A stretch of 64,000 nucleotides of DNA, taken from Trueperaceae bacterium (GTDB lineage: Bacteria > Deinococcota > Deinococci > Deinococcales > Trueperaceae). This document shows, one piece after another, positions 28,180 to 36,948 of the stretch (the first letter of the stretch is position 1; each line of letters starts with the position of its first letter). The stretch spans positions 1 to 64,000 of the forward strand of contig DASVDQ010000106.1 in NCBI GenBank assembly GCA_036381035.1, written 5' to 3'. The notes below the pieces were generated by a model that saw nothing but the letters and a program-made list of their open reading frames with translations, was not told where the DNA came from and made no database searches. Both the position numbers and the translations under genes were made by a program.

Positions 28180-30294
28180 CTACGCGGCCAGCATGGCACG
28201 CCTCACGGCCGCAGGGTCGTGGACCGGCAGGTCGCAGGCGCCGGCGCGGCACACGTACACGGTGAGCGGCGCCTTGGGAGGGTAGCGTTCCTCGGCGAGG
28301 GGCAGGCCGGCGAGCGGGTGGCGTCCGCCGGCCTCGTCGGCGGGGTCGAGCAGGAGCAGGGCCTCGTCGCCGCGTCCGGCCTCCCTGACCGCGGCCAGCG
28401 CGGCGGCGACAGCGGGGTCCTCGCGCGCGCCCACGACCACGACCTCGCGGGAGCCGCCGGTCATCTCGCGGAGGCTGACCAGCGCCGTCGCGAACGCCTG
28501 CGGCGCCGACGCGGCGGCCGGCAGCAGCGGCCAGAGCGCATCCAGCGCGCGGTCCTGCAGCGCGCGGTCGGACAGGTAGCGTCCGGCCCACCAGGCCAGG
28601 CGCGCCGCGGCGGCGTAACGGCTGGGCGTGGCGCCGTCGGCGTGGCCCTTCAGGCGCGCGGGCGCACCGCCGGCGCCGGCGGACGCGTCGAACCACCCGC
28701 CGCCCTCCGGGTCCGCGAAGCGCTCCTCGACCTCGCGCGCCAGCGCGAGGGCGTGGGCGAGCAGCTCGGGGCGCAGCGTGGCCAGGTAGAGGTCGAGGAG
28801 CCCGCAGCCCAGGTAGGCGTGGTCCTCGAGGAGACCCGTGACGCGCGACTCGCCCGCGCGCCACGCGTGCGTCAGCTCTCCCTCCGCGTTCCGTCGCGCC
28901 ACGAGGAAGCGCGCCAGCGCGAGGCCGAGCTCGTGGAGGCGCGGCTCCCGCAGGTGCGTGCCGGCCGCCGCCAGCGCCGAGAGCAGCAGGCCGTTCCACG
29001 ACGTCAGCACCTTGTCGTCGGTGGCGGGCCTGACGCGGCCCTCGCGGCGCGCCCTCAGCAGCTCGTCGCCGCGGCGCAGGCGCGCCGCGACCTCGTCCGC
29101 CGAGAGCCCCGCCTCGCGAGCGAGCGACTCCACGCTCGCGGCCAGGCGCAGCACGTTGCCGCCCTCGAAGTCGCCGGACGGGTCCACCCCGTAGCGGCGG
29201 GCCATGAGGCCGAAGAGCTCGCCGTCCCCCAGCGCCGCGCGGAACTCGTCCTCGGTCCAGGCGTAGTAGCGGCCCTCCTCGCCCTCCGAGTCGGCGTCGA
29301 GGGCCGAGTAGAACGCCACCTGGCCCGCGGCCGGACGCGTCATCATCTCCCGCTCCAGCCAGGCGACGATGCCCAGCGCCGCCGCGCGGTAGCGCTCCTC
29401 GCCGGTGGCGCCGAAGGCGCGCGCGTAAGACCCCAGCAGGAGGGCGTTGTCGTAGAGCATCTTCTCGAAGTGCGGCACCCGCCAGGCGGGGTCGACGGCG
29501 TAGCGGAAGAAGCCGCCGCCCAGGTGGTCGTGCAGGCCGCCGGCGGCCATGGCGTCGAGCGCCCGGCAGGCCGCCGCGAGCCCGCGCTCGTCGCCGGCCT
29601 CGAGCAGCAGCGCGAGCGCGGCGTGGGGCGGGAACTTGGGCCCGCCGCGCGGGTCGCCGAAGGCCCCGTGCACGCGGTCCTCCTGGTCCAGGAGCGCCTC
29701 CACGGCGCGAGAGGTCGCGTCGGCGACGGTCTCGGCCGCGGCGTCATCGGCGGGGCTCGGCAGGCCGAGCCCCTCGGCGGCTGCCACGCGCCCCCCGAGC
29801 CGCGCGATCTGTTCGGCCAGCGAGGCGGCGGCCGCCTCGACGTCGGCGCGACGGTCGCGCCAGGCGGCCAGCACCGCGCGCAGCACGCGCGTGAAGCTCG
29901 GCAGGCCGTGCCTGTCGTGGGGCGGGAAGTAGGTGCCCCCGTGGAACGGCTCGCCGGCGGGCGTGAGGAACACGGTGAGCGGCCAGCCGCCCGAGCCCGT
30001 CAGCGCCTGGACGGCGGTCATGTAGTAGTCGTCGACGTCGGGGCGCTCCTCCCTGTCGACCTTGACGCAGACGAAAGAGCCGTTGAGCAGCTCCGCCACC
30101 TCGGGGTCGCGGAACGACTCCCGCGCCATCACGTGGCACCAGTGGCAGGCCGCGTAACCGGAGGAGAGCAGCACGGGCCGGCCGGTGCCGCGCGCGGCGG
30201 CGAACGCCTCCTCGCCCCAGGGGTACCAGTCCACGGGGTCGTCGGCGTGCTGCCTGAGGTAGGGGCTGATCTCCCCCGCCAAGCGGTTCGCCAT
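28180..30294 (-). CDS. YyaL/SSP411-type thioredoxin-domain protein
   Basis: 704 residues. Residues ~1-165 are the DUF255 thioredoxin-like domain with Ala-Ala-Cys50-His-Trp-Cys53-His-Val-Met, and the rest is an (alpha/alpha)6 barrel like N-acylglucosamine 2-epimerase (Met-Leu-Tyr-Asp-Asn-Ala-Leu-Leu, Thr-Ser-Trp-Asn-Gly-Leu). Family members are widespread and of uncertain function. ATG 30294 lies 5 bases after TAGCGT (30305-30300), so it may be leaderless. The upstream gap holds an inverted-repeat element. Confidence 0.9.
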   Translation of the reverse strand: MANRLAGEISPYLRQHADDPVDWYPWGEEAFAAARGTGRPVLLSSGYAACHWCHVMARESFRDPEVAELLNGSFVCVKVDREERPDVDDYYMTAVQALTGSGGWPLTVFLTPAGEPFHGGTYFPPHDRHGLPSFTRVLRAVLAAWRDRRADVEAAAASLAEQIARLGGRVAAAEGLGLPSPADDAAAETVADATSRAVEALLDQEDRVHGAFGDPRGGPKFPPHAALALLLEAGDERGLAAACRALDAMAAGGLHDHLGGGFFRYAVDPAWRVPHFEKMLYDNALLLGSYARAFGATGEERYRAAALGIVAWLEREMMTRPAAGQVAFYSALDADSEGEEGRYYAWTEDEFRAALGDGELFGLMARRYGVDPSGDFEGGNVLRLAASVESLAREAGLSADEVAARLRRGDELLRARREGRVRPATDDKVLTSWNGLLLSALAAAGTHLREPRLHELGLALARFLVARRNAEGELTHAWRAGESRVTGLLEDHAYLGCGLLDLYLATLRPELLAHALALAREVEERFADPEGGGWFDASAGAGGAPARLKGHADGATPSRYAAAARLAWWAGRYLSDRALQDRALDALWPLLPAAASAPQAFATALVSLREMTGGSREVVVVGAREDPAVAAALAAVREAGRGDEALLLLDPADEAGGRHPLAGLPLAEERYPPKAPLTVYVCRAGACDLPVHDPAAVRRAMLAA

Positions 30295-30327
30295 GCCGCA
30301 CGCTAGCCGAAGGCGCCGCCGGCGGTG

Positions 30328-30478
30328 GTCTGTAAGTGACACCCGGCGCCGACCGATGCGGGTCGGCGCCGGGTATCGCGCTGGTCGGATATCGCGAGAA
30401 GGCGGTGGAGTGGACGTGGGATGACGTCCAGCGCTGTTGAGAACCTAACCCCCCGGGGCTTACAGGTCTCTTACAGAG
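30328..30478. repeat. 151-bp element bounded by inverted repeats, with a strong internal hairpin
   Basis: Left end 30328-30340 (GTCTGTAAGTGAC) matches the reverse complement of the right end 30466-30478 at 11 of 13 positions. Inside, 30341-30354 pairs perfectly with 30361-30374 (14 bp, 6-base loop). At the right end CTTACAG occurs twice, 11 bases apart (30459-30465 and 30470-30476). It contains no gene. It may be a small mobile-element remnant. The hairpin may also end transcription of the PpiC gene upstream, although no T-run follows it. Confidence 0.5.
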
Positions 30479-30502
30479 GGACAGAGCCCTGCCACACGGC
30501 GC

Positions 30503-31651
30503 TCACTCGGCGGGCGGTGCCGGGGCGGGCGGCTCGTCCGGGGCGGCCGGAGCCTCCCCGGCGGGCGGCGCCCCCGGCACCGGTGCCGGCGGCTCGTCCG
30601 GAGCCGGGGGCGGTTCCTCGGCGGGGACCGGCTCCAAACGCTCGGGGTAGCTGACGAGCCCCGAGCCGCGCACCAGGCCCTGCACGACGGCGGAGGCGGC
30701 GTCGGCGGCCACGCTCTCGGCCACGGCGTCGCGCACGTCGTCGAGCGGCAGCACCGTGGCGGGCCTGTGGTCGTAGACGAGCAGGGCGTGGTAGCCGAAC
30801 TGCGTCTCGACGGGCCCGGTGACCGCGCCGACCTCTGCGCTCACGACGGCCTCCTCGAACGGGGCGACCATCGTGCCGCGCTGGAAGCAGCCGAGGTCGC
30901 CGCCCCGACTGGCCGTGCTGTCGGTGCCGTGCTCGCTCGCCAGGGCCGCGAAGTCCTCGCCGGCCCTGACCCTGTCGACGAGCTCCTGCGCCAGCCCCTG
31001 GTCGGCGACGAGGATGTGCCGGGCGCAGTAGGTCTCGGGCTGCGTGTAGCGGTCGATGTCGGCGAGGTACCTGACGCGCACCTCCTCGTCGGTCGGCTGC
31101 GACTCGTCGCGGATCGCCTGCACCACCTGGCCGATGAGGTCGGCCTCGCGGATCAGCGTGACGAGGTCCTCCTCGCTGGGGAACCCGGCGTCGGCCAGGG
31201 CGGCGGCGTAGTCCTCCTCGGCGACCGAGGAGCGGAGCCTGTCGAGGGTCTCCTGCACGGCCTCCTCGTCGGGCGCCAGCCCGCGACGCTCGGCCTCGCG
31301 CAGCAGCACGAGCTCGGTGCCGCGCTGCTGGATGTACTGGGGCAGCAGTCCTCTCAGGCGCGCCGCCAGGTCGTCTGTGTAGGGGATGCCCTGGCCGGCG
31401 GCGAAGCTGCGCATGGCCACGTCGAAGCGCCACACGATGTCGCTCAGCCGCTCCTCGGTGTCGCCGAGGCGCAGCAGGACGGGGTCCTCGTCGCCGGGCG
31501 CCGGCGCGGGCACGGCCTCCGCCGCCGCGTCCGGCTGCTCCGGGGCGGGCGGCTCGGGCTGCTGCGCTGCGGCGGGGACCGCGATGAGGAGGAGGGCGAG
31601 CAGGGCCATGAGCCCCGTCCGCGCGAGCGGACGCTCGACGAGTCTCTTCAC
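30503..31651 (-). CDS. Secreted PpiC/SurA-type peptidyl-prolyl isomerase
   Basis: 382 residues from GTG 31651. A signal peptide (Leu-Met-Ala-Leu-Leu-Ala-Leu-Leu-Leu-Ile, cleaved near Ala-Ala-Ala-Gln) precedes a SurA-like helical N-domain. A parvulin domain spans ~205-300 (Ala-Arg-His-Ile-Leu-Val, Gly-Gly-Asp-Leu-Gly-Cys-Phe, Thr-Gln-Phe-Gly-Tyr-His). The last ~60 residues are a Pro/Ala/Glu tail. It should help fold exported or outer-membrane proteins. TAGCCT at 31663-31658 lies 6 bases before the GTG, a leaderless layout. It follows the dnaK-grpE-dnaJ genes on the same strand, which fits a folding role. Confidence 0.9.
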   Translation of the reverse strand: MKRLVERPLARTGLMALLALLLIAVPAAAQQPEPPAPEQPDAAAEAVPAPAPGDEDPVLLRLGDTEERLSDIVWRFDVAMRSFAAGQGIPYTDDLAARLRGLLPQYIQQRGTELVLLREAERRGLAPDEEAVQETLDRLRSSVAEEDYAAALADAGFPSEEDLVTLIREADLIGQVVQAIRDESQPTDEEVRVRYLADIDRYTQPETYCARHILVADQGLAQELVDRVRAGEDFAALASEHGTDSTASRGGDLGCFQRGTMVAPFEEAVVSAEVGAVTGPVETQFGYHALLVYDHRPATVLPLDDVRDAVAESVAADAASAVVQGLVRGSGLVSYPERLEPVPAEEPPPAPDEPPAPVPGAPPAGEAPAAPDEPPAPAPPAE

Positions 31652-31657
31652 CCCCGC

Positions 31658-31663
31658 AGGCTA
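31658..31663 (-). promoter_or_regulatory. -10 box for a leaderless start (PpiC gene)
   Basis: TAGCCT read on the minus strand, 6 bases before GTG 31651. It suggests the isomerase gene has its own promoter apart from the dnaK operon. Confidence 0.4.
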
Positions 31664-31725
31664 CTACGTATCTTCATGAGCCCGGCGCCGCCGCGACCGG
31701 GCCGGGAAGCGCGGCCGCGGCCCGA

Positions 31726-32652
31726 CTAGGCGACGGCTCGGCCCTCGCGGGCCGCCCGCAGGCGCTCGTAGAGCTCGCGCTGCTCGGGCGTGAGCGTCTC
31801 CGGCACCGTCACGCGCACCTCGGCGAGGAGGTCGCCGCGTCCGCCGCCGCGCTTCGGCCAGCCCTGGCCGCGCAGCCTCAGCACGCGGCCGCTGGAGCTG
31901 CCCTCGGGCACGGTCAGCTCCACGACGCCGTCGAGCGTCTCGACCTTCACGACGCCGCCCAGGGCGGCGACGTCGTCGGGCACCCTGACCTGGACGCGCA
32001 GGTGGTCGCCGTCTAGGCGCCAGAGCGGGTGCGGCAGGTGCCTGACCTGGAGCAGGAGGTCGCCGCCGCCGGGGGCCTGGCCGCGCAGGCGGAGCTTCGT
32101 GCCGTCGCGGATGCCGGCCGGCACGTTGACCTCGAGCGGCTTGTCGCCGACGCGGATCGTCGTGGGCCCGCCGCGGTAGGCGTCGAGGAGCCCGAGGTCG
32201 AGCCGCGCCTCGGCGTCGGCGGGCCTGGTCGCGCGCGAGCCCACGCGGCCGAAAGCGAACGGGTCGTCGGGCACGCCGCCGGAGGCGGCGCGCGGTCCGC
32301 CGGCCATGAAGCTGCCGAACAGGCTCTGGAAGAAGTCGGAGAAGCCGGCGAACTCCTCGGGCGAGACGTTCGTGTAGAACGTCGTGCCCTGGCCGCCGAA
32401 CGGCGCGGCGCGGGCGAAGTCGGGGACGCTGCCGGTGCGTCCGTAGGCGTCGTAGAGCCGCCGCTTCTCGGGGTCGGAGAGGACCGCGTACGCCTCGTTG
32501 ATCTCCTTGAAGCGCTCCTCGGCGCCCGGGTCGTCGGGGTTGCGGTCGGGGTGGTGCTTGGCGGCGAGCCTGCGGAACGCGCGCCTGATGTCGTCCTGCG
32601 ACGAGTTCCTGTCGACGCCCAACACCGCGTAGTAGTCCTTGTACTCGGCCAC
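31726..32652 (-). CDS. dnaJ: DnaJ/CbpA-type co-chaperone
   Basis: 308 residues. The J domain is residues 5-70 with His34-Pro-Asp36, followed by a Gly/Phe-containing region and two C-terminal beta domains (Leu-Asp-Leu-Gly-Leu-Leu-Asp-Ala-Tyr, Val-Asn-Val-Pro-Ala-Gly-Ile). The Cys-rich zinc finger of type I DnaJ is absent, so it is a type II (CbpA-like) protein, as known for Thermus DnaJ. It stimulates DnaK ATPase. Third gene of dnaK-grpE-dnaJ, 30 bases after grpE. Confidence 0.93.
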   Translation of the reverse strand: MAEYKDYYAVLGVDRNSSQDDIRRAFRRLAAKHHPDRNPDDPGAEERFKEINEAYAVLSDPEKRRLYDAYGRTGSVPDFARAAPFGGQGTTFYTNVSPEEFAGFSDFFQSLFGSFMAGGPRAASGGVPDDPFAFGRVGSRATRPADAEARLDLGLLDAYRGGPTTIRVGDKPLEVNVPAGIRDGTKLRLRGQAPGGGDLLLQVRHLPHPLWRLDGDHLRVQVRVPDDVAALGGVVKVETLDGVVELTVPEGSSSGRVLRLRGQGWPKRGGGRGDLLAEVRVTVPETLTPEQRELYERLRAAREGRAVA

Positions 32653-32682
32653 TTCCTCCGCCCCCGGGGGCGCCGCCCTCGC

Positions 32683-33264
32683 TCAGGCGCCTTCCTTGGC
32701 GACTATCACCTTCGCCGGCCTGATGAGCCTGTCGCCCTTGACGAACCCGGCCGAGTGGACCTGCACGATGGCGCCGTCGGCCGCTTCCGGACCGGCCGGC
32801 ACGACGGCCAGGGCCTCGTGCCTCTCGGGGTCGAACTGCTCGCCCTTGAGGCCGACGGGCGTGATGCCCAGCGAGTCGAGCTGCCGCAGCAGCGAGTCGC
32901 GCACCGCCCGCACCCCGGTGACGAAGGGCCCCTCCAGGCCGGCGGTGCCGGCCGCCTCCAGCGCGCGCTCGAGGTCGTCGTAGACGTTGAGCACGGGCAG
33001 CACCATGCTGTCGACGCCGGCCTCGCGCTCGCGGGCCAGCTCGCCCTCCATGCGGCGCCGGTAGTTCTCGAACTCGGCCCTGGCGCGCAGGTAGCGGTCG
33101 CGGGTCTCCTCGACCTCGCGCTGCAGCGCCTCGAGGCGCTCCTGGGCGCGGCGCAGCTCGTCGCGCAGGATCTCGACCTCGCCCTCGCTCGGCGCCTCAC
33201 GGTCGGCGGCGGGGGCGTCCACCCCCGCCGTGGCAGCGGTATCCCTGTCGGTCTCGTCGGTCAC
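32683..33264 (-). CDS. grpE: GrpE nucleotide-exchange factor
   Basis: 193 residues, GTG start. A long N-terminal coiled coil (about 28-95: Glu-Ile-Leu-Arg-Asp-Glu-Leu-Arg-Arg-Ala-Gln-Glu-Arg) carries the family block Tyr-Leu-Arg-Ala-Arg-Ala-Glu-Phe-Glu-Asn-Tyr-Arg-Arg-Arg, then the beta-wing domain with Val-His-Ser-Ala-Gly-Phe-Val-Lys-Gly-Asp-Arg-Leu-Ile-Arg-Pro-Ala. It releases ADP from DnaK. It lies 13 bases after dnaK in one operon. Confidence 0.95.
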   Translation of the reverse strand: MTDETDRDTAATAGVDAPAADREAPSEGEVEILRDELRRAQERLEALQREVEETRDRYLRARAEFENYRRRMEGELAREREAGVDSMVLPVLNVYDDLERALEAAGTAGLEGPFVTGVRAVRDSLLRQLDSLGITPVGLKGEQFDPERHEALAVVPAGPEAADGAIVQVHSAGFVKGDRLIRPAKVIVAKEGA

Positions 33265-33277
33265 CTATCCAGCCCCC

Positions 33278-35161
33278 TCAGCCCGCTGGCTTGAAGTCGG
33301 CGTCGATGACCTCTTCGTCGTCGCCCTGGCCGCCCTGCTGACCGCCCTCGGGCTGCTGGCCCGGCTGCTGCGCGGTCGCCTGCATGAAGGCCTGCAGCTT
33401 CTCGGCCAGCTCGCGGGTCTTCTGCTCGACCTCGTCCTTGGCGGGGCTGCCGTCGAGCAGGCGCTTGGCCTCGTCGACCGCCTCCTGCAGCGGCTTCTTC
33501 TGGTCGTCGGTGGCCCCGCTGGCGTCCTCGAGGGCCTTCTGCGCCTGGAGCCTGAGGCCGTCGAGCTGGTTCTTGGCCTCGGCCATCTCGCGCAGCTTGC
33601 GGTCCTCCTCGGCGTGCTGCTCGGCCTCCTTGACCATCCGGTCCACCTCGTCCTCGCTGAGGGTCGTGGTGTTCTGGATCGTGATGGAGGCCTCCTTGCC
33701 CGTCGACTTCTCGCGGGCCGTGACGTGCAGGATGCCGTTGGCGTCGATGTCGTAGGTGACCTCGATCTGCGGCATGCCGGCGGGCATGGGCGGGATGCCC
33801 TCGAGGTTGAAGCGGCCGAGCGACTTGTTGTCGCGCGCCATCGGCCGCTCGCCCTGCAGCACGTGGATCGGCGCCGTGGTCTGGTTGTGGTCCGCCGTCG
33901 AGAAGACCTCGGTCTTGCGGACCGGGATCGTCGTGTTCCTCTCGATCAGCTTCGTGAACACCCCGCCCTTGGTCTCGATGCCGAGCGAGAGCGGCGTGAC
34001 GTCGAGCAGCACGATGTCCTCGACGGCGCCGGTGAGCACGCCGGCCTGGACCGCCGCGCCGAGCGCCACGACCTCGTCGGGGTTGACGCTCTGGTTCGGC
34101 TCCTTGCCGAGGAGGTCCTTGACGATGCGCTTGACCGCCGGGACGCGCGTGGCGCCGCCCACGAGGATCACCTCGTCGATCTGCGAGCGCTCGAGCTTCG
34201 CGTCCTTGAGGGCCTGCTCGACCGGCCCCTTGATGCGGGCGAGCAGGGGCTGGACCAGCTCCTCGAACTTCGCGCGCGTCAGCTTCTTCTCGAGGTAGAG
34301 GGGCGCGTTCGAGGCCGGGTCCATGGCGATGAACGGCAGGCTGATCGTCGTCTCGGGCAGGCCCGAGAGCTCGATCTTCGCCTTCTCGGCGGCCTCGATC
34401 AGGCGCTGCAGCGCCTGCTTGTCCTTGCGGAGGTCGACGTTGTACTCGGCCTTGAACTCCTCGGCCAGCCAGTCGACGATCGCGTGGTCCATGTCGGAGC
34501 CGCCGAGGTGCGTGTCGCCCGAGGTGGAGCGGACCTCGAAGACGCCGTCACCGACCTCGAGCACCGAGACGTCGAAGGTGCCGCCCCCGAGGTCGAAGAC
34601 GAGGACCGTCTCGTTGCCCTTCTTGTCGAGCCCGTAGGCCAGGGCGGCGGCCGTGGGCTCGTTGACGATGCGCAGGACCTCGAGCCCGGCGATCTTGCCG
34701 GCGTTCTGCGTGGCCTCGCGCTGCGAGTTGTTGAAGTAGGCAGGCACCGTGATGACGGCCTTCGTCACCTTCTCGCCCAGGCGCTCGGAGGCGTCGTCGA
34801 CGAGCTTGCGCAGCACCATGGCCGAGATCTCCTCCGGCGTGTACTGCTTGTCGCCCACGACGAAGCGCACGCCGCCGTCTGGGCCCTTGACGACCTCGTA
34901 GGGGGCGCGCTCGGCCTCCTCCTTGACCTCTTCCCAGGTGCGTCCGATGAAGCGCTTGACCTCGAAGAGCGTGCCCTTCGGGTTCAGCACGGCCTGGCGC
35001 TTGGCCACCTGGCCCACCAGGCGCTGGTCGTCCTTGAATGCCACCACCGAGGGCGTGGTGCGGTTGCCCTCGGAGTTCACGAGGACGGTCGGCTCGCCGC
35101 CCTCGATGACGGCGATGACGCTGTTCGTCGTCCCCAGGTCGATGCCTACGGCCTTGGCCAT
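33278..35161 (-). CDS. dnaK: Chaperone DnaK (Hsp70)
   Basis: 627 residues. The ATPase domain begins Gly-Ile-Asp-Leu-Gly-Thr-Thr-Asn-Ser and has [12 protein letters not shown] and Leu-Val-Gly-Gly-Ala-Thr-Arg-Val-Pro. The substrate domain (from ~385, Asp-Val-Thr-Pro-Leu-Ser-Leu-Gly) and C-terminal lid are complete, with a Gly/Gln-rich tail. First gene of dnaK-grpE-dnaJ. A strong promoter and HAIR-like operator lie about 120-170 bases upstream, so heat-shock repression by an HspR-type regulator is likely. Confidence 0.98.
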   Translation of the reverse strand: MAKAVGIDLGTTNSVIAVIEGGEPTVLVNSEGNRTTPSVVAFKDDQRLVGQVAKRQAVLNPKGTLFEVKRFIGRTWEEVKEEAERAPYEVVKGPDGGVRFVVGDKQYTPEEISAMVLRKLVDDASERLGEKVTKAVITVPAYFNNSQREATQNAGKIAGLEVLRIVNEPTAAALAYGLDKKGNETVLVFDLGGGTFDVSVLEVGDGVFEVRSTSGDTHLGGSDMDHAIVDWLAEEFKAEYNVDLRKDKQALQRLIEAAEKAKIELSGLPETTISLPFIAMDPASNAPLYLEKKLTRAKFEELVQPLLARIKGPVEQALKDAKLERSQIDEVILVGGATRVPAVKRIVKDLLGKEPNQSVNPDEVVALGAAVQAGVLTGAVEDIVLLDVTPLSLGIETKGGVFTKLIERNTTIPVRKTEVFSTADHNQTTAPIHVLQGERPMARDNKSLGRFNLEGIPPMPAGMPQIEVTYDIDANGILHVTAREKSTGKEASITIQNTTTLSEDEVDRMVKEAEQHAEEDRKLREMAEAKNQLDGLRLQAQKALEDASGATDDQKKPLQEAVDEAKRLLDGSPAKDEVEQKTRELAEKLQAFMQATAQQPGQQPEGGQQGGQGDDEEVIDADFKPAG

Positions 35162-35277
35162 CTCAGGTCTCCTCGCTCGCTAGTGAAGTCGTGCCCGCGC
35201 CGCTGCCCTGCGCGTGGGAGCCGGAGCCGCACGAAGGAAACCTGTGCGCGGCGGGCGCAGGCTCACGTCCGGCTGTT

Positions 35278-35307
35278 AGTATAGGAGGTTCCGCGTACCA
35301 GTGTCAA
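35278..35307 (-). promoter_or_regulatory. Sigma-70-type promoter of dnaK
   Basis: Minus strand: TTGACA (35307-35302), 18-base spacer, TATACT (35283-35278). This is the strongest promoter match in the window. It predicts a start near 35271 and a ~110-base leader before ATG 35161. Confidence 0.75.
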
Positions 35308-35311
35308 TTGA

Positions 35312-35332
35312 TGTGAGTCTGGTTATATCAAG
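35312..35332 (-). promoter_or_regulatory. HAIR-like operator upstream of the dnaK -35
   Basis: Minus strand CTTGATA, seven bases, ACTCACA. The HspR operator (HAIR) consensus is CTTGAGT-N7-ACTCAAG; each half matches at 5 of 7 positions with exact spacing. It ends 4 bases upstream of the -35 and overlaps the stop codon of the upstream hydrolase gene. HspR is known to control dnaKJE in Deinococcus radiodurans. No hspR gene is in the window. Confidence 0.5.
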
Positions 35333-36887
35333 GTGGGGTCGCCGCGCCCTCGCGGTCGAGCCAGCGCGTGCCGTGCTGGACGGCGTACGGGCGACCATCG
35401 GCGCCGAGGTGGAAGCACCCGCCGTCCCAGGCGCCGTGATCCCCCACCAGGACGAACTCGGCGGTGCCGGGGCCCGCGGGCAGCCCCGGGCCGAGGAGCG
35501 CGACGCGACCGACGCGTTCCTCGTCCTCGCCCGCGTAGGCGACGAGCTCGTGGAGCCCCTCCGCGCCGGACGCTCCCCCTGCGCCCGCGCGCTCGGGGAC
35601 GGCACCCGACCCCGTCGCGGTGTCGCCGCCGGCGCCCGGGGCGGGCTCGACCCGCAACACCAGCCGCCCCCACGGCTCTCCCGACGAGTAGACGCCCGCC
35701 AGGCGCCGGAGCGCCTCCGCCGCCTCGCCGCCGTCGCCGCGGGCGGCGAGCCGCTCGTGGCCCTCGCCGTAGAGGGGGCGGTCGGGCGGGTCGCCCAGGG
35801 CCAGGTTCACGGCGGCCTGCCAGGCCCGCAGCACCGGCGCGCCGTCGAGGTTCGTCAGCACCGCCACGCCCAGGCCCAGCTCGGGCACGAACCCCTGCGA
35901 GGACGCGACGCCCTTCAGCGAGCCGCCGTGGCGCACGACCGTCACGCCGCGGTGCTCGCGGACCGACCACCCCAGCGCGTACGAGCCGCCCGGCGCGGCC
36001 CAGCCGCGCGGACGCGTCAGCTCCGCGAGCCGCCCCGCAGGCAGACCGAGTGCGGCGCCGTCGCCGGCGGCCAGGAACCGCAGGTAGCGGGAGAGGTCGA
36101 GGACGCTCGACCTGAGGAAGCCCGTGGCCAGGTAGGCGGGCGCCCGGCTCCAGACCGGCGCGCGCACCACGCCCTCGGGCGTGCGCGTGTAGAGCGTGGC
36201 GTGGTCGCCCGTGGACCGCGCCGCGACCGGGTCGAAGGTCGTGGCGTGCATGCCGAGGGGGCGAAGCACGAGCTCGGCCAGGACCTCCGGGAAGGGCCGT
36301 CCCGCGACCCTGGCGACGGCCGCGCCCACGAGCGCCACGCCCTCGTTCGAGTAGCTCACGACCTCGCCCGGCGGCGCCAGCGGCGGGCGCTCGCCGCGCC
36401 GCAGGTAGGCCATGAGCAGCTCGGCGTCGCTCACGTCGGGGTCGGCCGAGGTGTCCCTGCCCACGTAGACGAACGAGGGGTCGCCGCGCTGGTCCGAGCG
36501 CAGCGCGAAGTCGAGCGCGCGCAGCGGCGGCACGCCGGAGGTGTGGCTGAGGAGGTGCTCCAGCGTCACCTCGCTCGGGTCGATGCCGGGGTAGCCGAAG
36601 CCGGGCAGGTGCTCCGCGACGGGGTCGCTCAGCGACCACGCGCCCCGCGCCTCGAGCGCGAGCGCGGCGAGTGCCGTGAACGACTTGCTCAGGGAGGCCA
36701 GGCCGAACACCGTGCGCGGCGTGGCCGGCAGGCGCGCCTCGCGGTCGCGCCAGCCGAAGCCGCGGGCGTAGACGACCCTGTCGCCGAGGGTCACGCACAC
36801 CGCGGCGCCGGGCACCTCGGCGTCGGCGAAGAGGCGCTCTAGGTACGGGTCCAGGTCGCGCAGCCAGCGCGGGAGACGGTCGTTCAT
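35328..36887 (-). CDS. Class C beta-lactamase-type serine hydrolase
   Basis: 519 residues from ATG 36887 with GAGGAGG upstream. Catalytic motifs: Ser65-Leu-Ser-Lys68, Tyr179-Ser-Asn181 and His-Gly-Gly (~316, replacing KTG). Leu-Leu-Ser-His-Thr-Ser-Gly-Val-Pro is the usual family block. The beta-lactamase domain ends near 350, and residues ~370-519 form an extra domain like those on penicillin-binding/esterase relatives. There is no signal peptide, so it may act inside the cell. An AGTCTA (36915-36920, TAGACT on minus) could be its -10, back to back with lhgO. Confidence 0.88.
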   Translation of the reverse strand: MNDRLPRWLRDLDPYLERLFADAEVPGAAVCVTLGDRVVYARGFGWRDREARLPATPRTVFGLASLSKSFTALAALALEARGAWSLSDPVAEHLPGFGYPGIDPSEVTLEHLLSHTSGVPPLRALDFALRSDQRGDPSFVYVGRDTSADPDVSDAELLMAYLRRGERPPLAPPGEVVSYSNEGVALVGAAVARVAGRPFPEVLAELVLRPLGMHATTFDPVAARSTGDHATLYTRTPEGVVRAPVWSRAPAYLATGFLRSSVLDLSRYLRFLAAGDGAALGLPAGRLAELTRPRGWAAPGGSYALGWSVREHRGVTVVRHGGSLKGVASSQGFVPELGLGVAVLTNLDGAPVLRAWQAAVNLALGDPPDRPLYGEGHERLAARGDGGEAAEALRRLAGVYSSGEPWGRLVLRVEPAPGAGGDTATGSGAVPERAGAGGASGAEGLHELVAYAGEDEERVGRVALLGPGLPAGPGTAEFVLVGDHGAWDGGCFHLGADGRPYAVQHGTRWLDREGAATPP

Positions 36888-36936
36888 GCGGGCCTCCTCG
36901 GGGCGGACCGGCCGAGTCTAACGCGGGCCCAGCGCG

Positions 36937-36942
36937 TATCCT
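36937..36942 (+). promoter_or_regulatory. -10 box for a leaderless lhgO
   Basis: TATCCT at 36937-36942, then GGCGCC, then ATG 36949. There is no ribosome-binding site between, so the message probably begins at or next to the ATG. Confidence 0.5.
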
Positions 36943-36948
36943 GGCGCC

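Noticed and set aside
33230-35284. 684-codon plus-strand frame opposite dnaK
   Set aside because: Leu/Val/Asp-rich mirror of dnaK codons; no recognisable domain.
35301-36842. Plus-strand open frame opposite the class C hydrolase
   Set aside because: Arg/Gly/Ala-rich shadow; the minus-strand gene has all catalytic motifs.
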